Both the position numbers and the translations under genes were made by a program. Positions 1 to 4,701 of a DNA stretch of 5,378 bases are shown here, piece after piece (position 1 is the first letter of the stretch; each line of letters opens with the position of its first letter). Source of the DNA: Campylobacteraceae bacterium (GTDB taxonomy: Bacteria > Campylobacterota > Campylobacteria > Campylobacterales > Sulfurospirillaceae); assembly GCA_027055635.1 (NCBI GenBank), contig JALUMZ010000325.1, positions 1-5,378 on the forward strand, in the 5' to 3' direction. Under the pieces are notes generated by a model, which saw only the letters and a program-made list of their open reading frames with translations, made no database searches and was not told the origin of the DNA.

Positions 1-1
1 C

Positions 2-166
2 TTTATAGATATATATAAAGATATGCAATATGCTAAAAAATACAAAATCAGAATGATACCGACGCAAGTTTTTTTAGACAAGAGTGGAAAAGTTTTAGGT
101 AAACATATAGGTATATTTAAAAAAGAAGAGTTAAAATCAGTACTTAAAGAGTGGAGTATTTTATAA
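2..166 (+). CDS. Thioredoxin-fold protein, C-terminal fragment (5' end outside window)
   Basis: This is the last 54 residues of an open frame that enters from the left edge and ends at TAA 164-166. The fragment contains IPTQVFLDKSGKVLG (residues 19-33 of the fragment), the cis-proline loop and following beta-hairpin typical of thioredoxin-like folds, then GIFKKEELKSVLKEW, the usual closing helix. The CxxC active site, if present, would lie upstream and cannot be seen, so it is unknown whether the protein is redox-active, and whether it is cytoplasmic or exported. The IPTQVF-D-GK-G-F-EE pattern is familiar from small thioredoxin-family proteins that often sit next to CcdA/DsbD-like or COG0701 membrane proteins. 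Its stop codon shares one base with the permease ATG (TAATG), so the two are almost certainly co-transcribed and translationally coupled. The fold assignment is fairly secure; the specific role is not. Confidence 0.8.
   Translation, partial: FIDIYKDMQYAKKYKIRMIPTQVFLDKSGKVLGKHIGIFKKEELKSVLKEWSIL
153..156 (+). promoter_or_regulatory. Ribosome binding site deciding the permease start
   Basis: GGAG lies nine bases before ATG 166 and inside the end of the upstream coding sequence. The alternative in-frame GTG at 151 has no purine-rich element at a usable distance, which supports the shorter permease beginning MWKEF. Confidence 0.6.
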
Positions 167-1110
167 TGTGGAAAGAGTTTGTTGATTATATTACAGTTGA
201 GATATTTGGGCTTAGTGGGCATCTTAATGATGCCGTTAATTTTTTCATCTATGATGTTGGAAAGATTTGGTTTTTACTTATCACTATTATATTTGTGGTT
301 TCATATCTCAGAACGCATTTCAACACTGAGTATGTAAGAGCGTATCTTCAAGGAAAATCAGAATTTTTTGGAAATATTTTAGCAGCACTATTTGGAATCA
401 TCACCCCATTTTGTAGTTGTAGTGCAATTCCTCTTTTTTTGGGATTTATCCAAGCTAGAATTCCTCTTGGTGTAACTTTTTCATTTTTGATTAGCTCTCC
501 TATGAACAACGAGATTGCAATAGCGCTTCTATTTGGTCTTTTTGGCTGGAAAATTACCGCTGTTTACATTGGTTTTGGTCTATTGGTAGCTATCTTTGGT
601 GGTTACTTTATAGGCAAAATGAATATGAACAAATATATCCTTATGGATGTAAAGCCTATGGAAGGTGAGCTTGAAGAAGTTCAGATTAAACTTACATTTT
701 ATCAAAGAGTAAGAGAAGCATATGAATACACATTTGATATATTTAAAAAAATTTATATCTATGTGATGATAGGTGTGGGAATTGGTGCTTTTATACACGG
801 TTATATTCCTGCTGATTTTATCGCAAATTATGCTGGAGGGGAAAACCCTTTTGCGGTTTTGATAGCTGTTTTGATGGGAATTCCAATGTATTCAAATGCT
901 GCTGGGGTCATGCCTCTTGTCGAAGTTCTTACAGGCAAAGGTATGCTCCTTGGAACTGCGCTGAGCTTTATGATGGCTGTAACGGCTTTGAGTCTTCCTG
1001 AAGCGATGATACTCAAAAAGATACTACATGTAAGACTTATAGGGCTATTTTTTAGTATAGTTGGTGCTGGAATCATAGGTGTTGGATATCTGTTTAACGC
1101 AATTTTATAG
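166..1110 (+). CDS. COG0701/PF03773 permease (ArsP/YraQ-type metal or metalloid exporter)
   Basis: This is a 314-residue integral membrane protein with about eight hydrophobic segments (roughly residues 32-49, 70-95, 100-125, 128-150, 196-216, 228-250, 258-280, 288-312) and a charged cytoplasmic-type loop at about 160-195. The family signature TPFCSCSAIP (80-89) is followed by a Gly/Pro-rich hairpin and FSFLISSPMNNE (105-116). A second, diverged copy of the same unit starts at IPMYSNAAG (239-247) and runs to LSLPEAMIL (275-283), giving a two-fold pseudo-repeat. Cys83 and Cys85 are the only cysteines. The family includes the organoarsenical exporter ArsP and the SO_0444-type Cu/Zn efflux proteins; the length matches ArsP well, but the substrate cannot be decided here. 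I chose ATG 166 over the in-frame GTG at 151 because it gives a TAATG overlap with the upstream gene and has GGAG (153-156) nine bases upstream. Neighbouring redox proteins suggest that the Cys pair is functionally thiol-linked; that is inference. Confidence 0.88.
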   Translation: MWKEFVDYITVEIFGLSGHLNDAVNFFIYDVGKIWFLLITIIFVVSYLRTHFNTEYVRAYLQGKSEFFGNILAALFGIITPFCSCSAIPLFLGFIQARIPLGVTFSFLISSPMNNEIAIALLFGLFGWKITAVYIGFGLLVAIFGGYFIGKMNMNKYILMDVKPMEGELEEVQIKLTFYQRVREAYEYTFDIFKKIYIYVMIGVGIGAFIHGYIPADFIANYAGGENPFAVLIAVLMGIPMYSNAAGVMPLVEVLTGKGMLLGTALSFMMAVTALSLPEAMILKKILHVRLIGLFFSIVGAGIIGVGYLFNAIL

Positions 1111-1145
1111 AAAGAATAAATGTAAAAAAACTATTAGGAGTTATA

Positions 1146-1538
1146 ATGAATACGCAGAGTTTTGATGATTATTTAAGAAGCTTCAACTATGAAGCTAGAA
1201 AGGATATGAAGATAAGTTCGGTTAAGATGACTGAGATGATTGATAAGGAAGAGGCCATTTTGATAGACATCAGATTTCCTGAAGAATTTGAAGCATGGCA
1301 CATGGGATTTGCAAAAAATATTCCTCTTAATGAACTTCCAGATAGACTAAACGAACTTCCAAAAGAGAAGCTTATTATTACCGCTTGTCCACACAATGAT
1401 AGAGCAAATATGGCAAGAATGTTTTTAACACTCGAAGGATATAATGCAAGATACCTAAATGACGGTCTGCTAAAAACTGCTGACTTCTTACGAGGGGATA
1501 ATGCAAAAGAGTTTATAGACGAATATAAAAAACGATAA
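1146..1538 (+). CDS. Single-domain rhodanese (sulfurtransferase-like protein)
   Basis: This 130-residue cytoplasmic protein has no signal peptide or membrane segment. The rhodanese signatures are LIDIRFPEEFEAWHMGFAKN at 39-58 (the CH2A-type motif, with D41, R43, E46/E47 and H52) and the active-site loop ITACPHNDRANMA at 78-90, where Cys81 would carry the persulfide. The loop is CX4R, the length typical of sulfurtransferase rhodaneses, not the CX5R of Cdc25 or Acr2p-type arsenate reductases. The C-terminal GYNARYLNDGLL matches the usual 'GF-v-LdGG' strand, but with a single Gly followed by two Leu. About 20 residues before the domain are unassigned (MNTQSFDDYLRSFNYEARKD) and may be a partner-binding arm. 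AGGAG at 1136-1140 lies five bases before the ATG; 35 nt separate it from the permease and 10 nt from the next gene, so it is an operon member. Sulfur donor and acceptor are unknown. Confidence 0.87.
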   Translation: MNTQSFDDYLRSFNYEARKDMKISSVKMTEMIDKEEAILIDIRFPEEFEAWHMGFAKNIPLNELPDRLNELPKEKLIITACPHNDRANMARMFLTLEGYNARYLNDGLLKTADFLRGDNAKEFIDEYKKR

Positions 1539-1548
1539 AGGAGAAAAA

Positions 1549-1788
1549 ATGAAGATAGAGATATTAGGAACAGGTTGTGCAAAATGCAAAACACTTGAAG
1601 AAGTAGTTAAGCAGGCTGTAGCAAAGATTGGTGGTTTTCACGAAGTAAAAAAAGTTGAAGATATTGTTGAGATTATGAATTATGGAGTGATGAGTACACC
1701 TGCTCTTGTGGTTGATGGAATTGTGAAGAGTAGTGGAAAGTTATTGAGTGTTAATGAAGTGATAAACATTTTGACAAAGGATGTATGA
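1549..1788 (+). CDS. Mini-thioredoxin, 'redox-active disulfide protein 2' family (PF13192-like)
   Basis: This 79-residue protein has a minimal thioredoxin/glutaredoxin fold. It begins directly with the first strand MKIEILGTGCAKC; Cys10 and Cys13 form a CAKC active site, and STPALVVDG (49-57) supplies the cis-proline (Pro51) opposite it, followed by the GxVKSSGKLLS turn and a last helix. Length and layout fit the small TIGR00412-type proteins of bacteria and archaea, which are often encoded beside COG0701 permeases. There is no signal peptide, so it should act in the cytoplasm as a thiol-disulfide exchanger or as a thiol-based metal-ion carrier. AAGGAG (1538-1543), five bases before the ATG, overlaps the last base of the rhodanese stop; its own TGA overlaps the start of the transporter gene that follows. 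Likely partners are the CSC pair of the permease or the rhodanese Cys81; this is inferred from order only. Confidence 0.88.
   Translation: MKIEILGTGCAKCKTLEEVVKQAVAKIGGFHEVKKVEDIVEIMNYGVMSTPALVVDGIVKSSGKLLSVNEVINILTKDV
1776..1781 (+). promoter_or_regulatory. Ribosome binding site for the CDF transporter (bears on start choice)
   Basis: AAAGGA is followed by three bases and then ATGATG. Spacing to the first ATG (1785) is only 3 nt, to the second (1788) 6 nt, so the second may be the preferred start. Either choice overlaps the upstream TGA (1786-1788) and implies coupled translation. Confidence 0.5.
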
Positions 1789-2681
1789 TGAGTGAGCACC
1801 ACCACCATGCAGTAAGCGGTAAAAATTTACTGCTTACTATAATTCTAAATATCATTATCACAATATCACAAATCATAGGAGGAGTGCTCTCAGGCTCTTT
1901 GGCGCTTTTAAGTGATGCTATGCACAACTTTAGCGATGTACTTTCATTGGTTGTGGCTTACATAGCCAATCGCTTGGCTGCTCGTCCAAATACGCAGGAG
2001 AAAACTTTTGGTTATAAGCGGGCTGAGATATTGGCTGCCTTTTTCAATGCTGCTGTGCTTATAGGTATTGGGATATTTTTAATCATAGAGGCATTTCACA
2101 AATTTTATAACCCCCAAAATATCAACTCTGTTTGGGTGATAGCCTTAGGGGCATTAAGTATAGTTTTAAATGCATTGAGTCTGTTTCTTATCAAAGATGA
2201 TACACATGACAATATGAATATGAAAGCGGCTTATTTGCACCTTTTGACAGATGTTATGACCTCAGTCGCTGTTGTTATAGGTGGTTTGCTTATGTACTAT
2301 TTTAATCTTTTTTGGGTTGATCCGCTTGTATCTGTCTTGATAGCTTTTTATCTTATCTGGGCTTCAATCGGGATAGTAAAGGAGTCGATTTCTATTTTGA
2401 TGCAATTTGCTCCCTCAAATATTGATATTAATGATGTAATCGGGACTATACAAAAAAATGAAAATATAGAAAATATCCACCATATCCATCTTTGGAAACT
2501 AAACGATAACATGGTTCTTCTAGAGGCTCATTTGGACTTTTACAAAAATCTTACTTTAGAGGAAACAAATAAAATAATTGATGACTTAGAGGAGCTACTA
2601 CATAATCGCTTTGAGATAACACACACTACTTTTCAATGTGAATACAAAAGAGATGATGACAAAAGTGTGATAAACAATTGA
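1785..2681 (+). CDS. Cation diffusion facilitator, zinc-type (CzcD/ZitB-like)
   Basis: This 298-residue inner-membrane metal/proton antiporter has six predicted helices (about 14-33, 38-60, 83-103, 116-137, 150-170, 177-197) and a cytoplasmic C-terminal domain (about 205-290). The transport site is visible as HNFSD in helix 2 (His47, Asp51) and HLLTD in helix 5 (His152, Asp156). This HD-HD arrangement is the one associated with Zn2+-selective CDF proteins; the E. coli YiiP type has DD-HD. The conserved loop GYKRAEILAAFFN (77-89) is intact. The N-terminus has four histidines (5-8) and the C-terminal domain has His232, His233, His235, His249 and His280 as possible regulatory metal ligands. Its role would be to move Zn2+, perhaps Cd2+ or Co2+, from cytoplasm to periplasm. 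It overlaps the mini-thioredoxin stop and is the last gene of the operon. The start may be ATG 1788 instead, which removes one Met. No symbol is given because CzcD and ZitB cannot be told apart here. Confidence 0.92.
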   Translation: MMSEHHHHAVSGKNLLLTIILNIIITISQIIGGVLSGSLALLSDAMHNFSDVLSLVVAYIANRLAARPNTQEKTFGYKRAEILAAFFNAAVLIGIGIFLIIEAFHKFYNPQNINSVWVIALGALSIVLNALSLFLIKDDTHDNMNMKAAYLHLLTDVMTSVAVVIGGLLMYYFNLFWVDPLVSVLIAFYLIWASIGIVKESISILMQFAPSNIDINDVIGTIQKNENIENIHHIHLWKLNDNMVLLEAHLDFYKNLTLEETNKIIDDLEELLHNRFEITHTTFQCEYKRDDDKSVINN

Positions 2682-2705
2682 TATTCTATTTCCAGCAAGA
2701 GGTAG

Positions 2706-2741
2706 TATTTATTAATTAACTAACTAGATAATTAATAAATA
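2706..2741. promoter_or_regulatory. 36-bp near-perfect palindrome, candidate TetR operator
   Basis: The arms TATTTATTAATTA (2706-2718) and TAATTAATAAATA (2729-2741) are exact reverse complements. In the 10-nt centre ACTAACTAGA the CTA and TAG also pair, so 16 of 18 positions are symmetric. It lies just upstream of the -10 element, across the place where a -35 would sit, and 53 bases before the TetR start codon, the usual place for an autoregulatory operator. The transcript of the CDF operon could also fold here, but the stem is almost all A-U and no U-tract follows, so an intrinsic terminator is unlikely. The high AT content raises the chance of fortuitous symmetry. Which protein binds is inference. 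Confidence 0.55.
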
Positions 2742-2758
2742 ATTAAGCGAGAAAGTAT

Positions 2759-2764
2759 TATAAT
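2759..2764 (+). promoter_or_regulatory. Sigma-70 type -10 element for the efflux operon
   Basis: TATAAT is a perfect consensus, 30 bases before the TetR ATG. The hexamer 17 bases upstream (TAAATA at 2736-2741) is a poor -35 and falls inside the palindrome, in keeping with Campylobacterota promoters, where the -35 is weak or absent. A transcription start near 2770-2772 would give a leader of about 25 nt containing the strong ribosome site AAGGAGG (2784-2790). Confidence 0.6.
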
Positions 2765-2766
2765 TC

Positions 2767-2782
2767 ACTAATCAGTTGGTTA
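2767..2782. promoter_or_regulatory. Second operator-like dyad at the predicted transcription start
   Basis: ACTAATCAGTTGGTTA contains an imperfect dyad over 2769-2782 (five of seven pairs strict, the other two G-T type). Its first 14 bases (2767-2780) match the ideal palindrome ACTAACTAGTTAGT at 11 positions, and the centre of the upstream palindrome (2719-2732) matches the same ideal at 12. Its position between the -10 and the ribosome site would block transcription if bound. It is short and degenerate, so this is a hypothesis. Confidence 0.35.
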
Positions 2783-2794
2783 AAAGGAGGTAGT

Positions 2795-3427
2795 ATGAGT
2801 CGAGTTGTGAAAAAAAGAAATGCAGAAGCTTCAAAAAAACTTATTTTGAAAAATGCTATCAAACTGTTTTCGAAAAAAGGTTATAGCTCAACATCTTTGG
2901 ATGAGATTTCTAAAGTTTGTGATTTAAATAAAGCTATGATTTTTTACTATTATAAAAGTAAGCAAGGGCTTTACGAGGCTGTAATTGTAAAAATTTTGGA
3001 TGAGATATGTGATAGAGTGATAAATGAAAATAAAAATCATGAAGATCCACAAGAGGAGTTAAATAGTTTTATAAAAACTTTTGCATCTTTTGCTTGTTCT
3101 CATCCATATTTGCCATCTTTATTGCTAAGAGAATTGAGTGATAGCGGTGCGAAGATCCCAAAAACTCTTTTTGTGCATATGAAAAAACTGTATATGCTTT
3201 TTATAGATATAGTAAAAAGAGGGGAAGAAAAAGGTATGTTTAAGGATGTTGTTCCTATGGTGATATATTTTATGATCATAGGAGCGATAAATCTTTTAGT
3301 GACAACTAAGGAGCTTAGAATAAAAGCTTATGAAGCAGATGGATTAGACACATGTGCGACTTGTGATATAGATGAGATTTCAGACTATATTGTAAGAAAA
3401 ATAAAAAAAATGCTAAAGGAACAATGA
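2795..3427 (+). CDS. TetR/AcrR-family transcriptional repressor
   Basis: This 210-residue regulator has an N-terminal DNA-binding domain at about 12-62: ILKNAIKLFSKKGY (17-30), then STSLDEISKVCDLNKAMIFYYYKSKQGLYEAV, with TSLDEISKVCDLNKAMIFYYY (33-53) forming the helix-turn-helix. The rest is a mainly helical ligand and dimerisation domain that I cannot assign to a subgroup. It contains five cysteines (42, 72, 101, 187, 190), of which Cys187 and Cys190 form a CATC motif close to the C-terminus; this is not a general TetR feature. The start is set by AAGGAGG (2784-2790), four bases before the ATG. It is the first gene of a tripartite efflux operon, its TGA overlapping the next ATG, and it lies directly downstream of two operator-like dyads. 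It therefore most likely represses its own operon until a pump substrate is bound. Because it is in the operon it controls, its own level would rise with induction. Confidence 0.92.
   Translation: MSRVVKKRNAEASKKLILKNAIKLFSKKGYSSTSLDEISKVCDLNKAMIFYYYKSKQGLYEAVIVKILDEICDRVINENKNHEDPQEELNSFIKTFASFACSHPYLPSLLLRELSDSGAKIPKTLFVHMKKLYMLFIDIVKRGEEKGMFKDVVPMVIYFMIIGAINLLVTTKELRIKAYEADGLDTCATCDIDEISDYIVRKIKKMLKEQ
3415..3420 (+). promoter_or_regulatory. Ribosome binding site for the outer membrane factor (bears on start choice)
   Basis: AAAGGA lies inside the 3' end of the TetR gene and is followed by three bases and ATGATG, giving 3 nt to the first ATG (3424) and 6 nt to the second (3427). The layout is identical to that before the CDF gene, and the second ATG has the better spacing. 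Confidence 0.5.
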
Positions 3428-4701
3428 TGAAAAAGTTTTCTGTTTTTATGTTAGTTGTGTTTGCGGTGAGTCTGCAAGCAGTTACGATAACGCAACTTTT
3501 TGATGCGATTAAAAAACAACCAACCACCAAGATAGATGAGATTAGCTCAAAAATGGCTCAAATAGCCCAAGATAGAGTAAGCGCAGGCTACTATCCAAAA
3601 GTGGATTTGTTTGCCAGTTATACACACTATAATAGCCCAACAAATCTTATACCTCTTGACCCTGATGCTACTGCGAAATTGGCAGGTCAATCATTGCCGT
3701 TTTCGCAAACTATTCAAAAAGTTGGTATCGGCGCGAGTGTTCCTCTGTTTGTGAAGGAGCTTGGTGACTTAAGCCAAAAAGCAAAATACCTTGCAAAAAG
3801 TGCAACACTAAAAAAAGAGTTAAATTTTTACCAAAATGAAGCTTTGATTTTAGGCTCAAATGCAACTCTTGAGTATTTGAACAATCTACTTCTTTCACTA
3901 AAAGCTACACAAAAATCTCTTTTGAAAACGAAAGAGGATTTGCAAATCTCAGTAAATTCTGGGAGGATGCCAGGAATTGCGATTGACAAGATAGATGAAA
4001 ATCTAAATCAACTTGATATAAATATAAATAATATAAATATCAAAAAAGCAACGCTCATCTCAAATATAGAAAACCTAACAGGTTTAGAGATAAAAAATCC
4101 AGCAAAAATGGAGCTAATAACAGATGTAAAAGAGGGCGAAATCTTTGCACTAAAACCTTTGCAAGAGGTGATAAATGCATCCATGAGTGATTTTCAAGCA
4201 ACATATGCGAAGAGATACTATCCAAAAGTTGCCTTCAATGTTATGTGGAGTGAAAACTACACACAAGATGATTCAAGACTAGGCAATAGCGTGCATGAAG
4301 GATATGGGTATTATCAACTTGGAATCTCTATGCCACTATATAATAGGGGCGAAGATGTAGATATGCAAATCAAAAAAATCCAGATTATGAAAGATAAAAT
4401 GAAACTCAAAAAGAGCGAGCAAGAGCTAAAAGCAGAGGTTAAGGCTTTGCAAAAAGAGCTCATTCTCTTAGAAAAGTCAAAAAAATTAAAAAAGACAAAT
4501 ATAGAAAAAAATGAAAATCTACTAAGATATGCGAAAGTTTCATTTGACGAAGGAAGGATGACGGAGGAAGATTATCTAGTGTATGAAGATAAACTTCTTA
4601 GTGCGAAATCAAGTTATTATGAAACGGTATCTCAAAAATGGCAAGATATAGCAAAACTTGCGGTAATTTATGGAAATGATTTAAAAGGAGTAGTGAGATG
4701 A
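3424..4701 (+). CDS. TolC-family outer membrane efflux protein
   Basis: This 425-residue exported protein forms the outer-membrane and periplasmic channel of a tripartite pump. Residues 1-19 are a Sec signal peptide (MMKK, a hydrophobic core, then SLQA) with likely cleavage after Ala19. The mature protein has no cysteine, so it is not a lipoprotein, unlike many OprM-type factors. The family's internal duplication is plain: GYYPKVDLFASYTHYN (55-70) and RYYPKVAFNVMWSENY (264-279) each lead into a beta segment ending GIGASVPLF (101-109) and GISMPLYNRGE (300-310), and each half is followed by long charged helices (about 111-215 and 311-412). The length is usual for the family. A run rich in Asn and Ile (198-206) interrupts the first helical half. 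The gene overlaps both neighbours by 4 nt (ATGA), so regulator, channel and adaptor are one unit. The start may be ATG 3427. Confidence 0.92.
   Translation: MMKKFSVFMLVVFAVSLQAVTITQLFDAIKKQPTTKIDEISSKMAQIAQDRVSAGYYPKVDLFASYTHYNSPTNLIPLDPDATAKLAGQSLPFSQTIQKVGIGASVPLFVKELGDLSQKAKYLAKSATLKKELNFYQNEALILGSNATLEYLNNLLLSLKATQKSLLKTKEDLQISVNSGRMPGIAIDKIDENLNQLDININNINIKKATLISNIENLTGLEIKNPAKMELITDVKEGEIFALKPLQEVINASMSDFQATYAKRYYPKVAFNVMWSENYTQDDSRLGNSVHEGYGYYQLGISMPLYNRGEDVDMQIKKIQIMKDKMKLKKSEQELKAEVKALQKELILLEKSKKLKKTNIEKNENLLRYAKVSFDEGRMTEEDYLVYEDKLLSAKSSYYETVSQKWQDIAKLAVIYGNDLKGVVR

Noticed and set aside
1..20. AT-rich inverted repeat CTTTATA...TATAAAG at the left edge
   Set aside because: It lies inside the thioredoxin-fold coding sequence, the arms are only 7 bp of AT-rich sequence, and no promoter or operator context is visible.
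433..440. Poly-T run in the permease gene as a contingency locus
   Set aside because: Only seven T in an AT-rich genome, frame intact, and phase variation in this phylum usually uses poly-G or poly-C.
580..798. Minus-strand open frame inside the permease
   Set aside because: Composition is that of an antisense shadow, it has no ribosome site or family motif, and the + strand gene is certain. The same holds for minus-strand frames at 828-1076, 1187-1594, 3315-3530 and 3710-3898.
1111..1145. Internal promoter between permease and rhodanese
   Set aside because: The 35-nt gap has AT-rich sequence but no convincing -10 or dyad; it is adequately explained by the ribosome site AGGAG.
1328..1362. 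Direct repeat GAACTTCCA in the rhodanese gene
   Set aside because: It encodes NELP twice in the loop where rhodaneses commonly have a 'PL-eLp-rl-eLp' pattern; no mobile or regulatory meaning.
1796..1808. CACCACCACCAT-like run encoding HHHH near the CDF start, resembling an engineered His tag
   Set aside because: It has four residues, lies after MMSE, is embedded in a native overlapping operon, and His-rich tails are natural in zinc transporters.
2682..2760. Intrinsic terminator after the CDF gene
   Set aside because: The only strong dyad is almost entirely A-T and is not followed by a U-tract; no GC-rich stem is present.
3403..3410. Run of eight A at the end of the TetR gene as a phase-variation or frameshift site
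   Set aside because: The reading frame is intact through to a well-placed stop overlap, and the run encodes an ordinary Lys-rich C-terminus (RKIKKMLKEQ).
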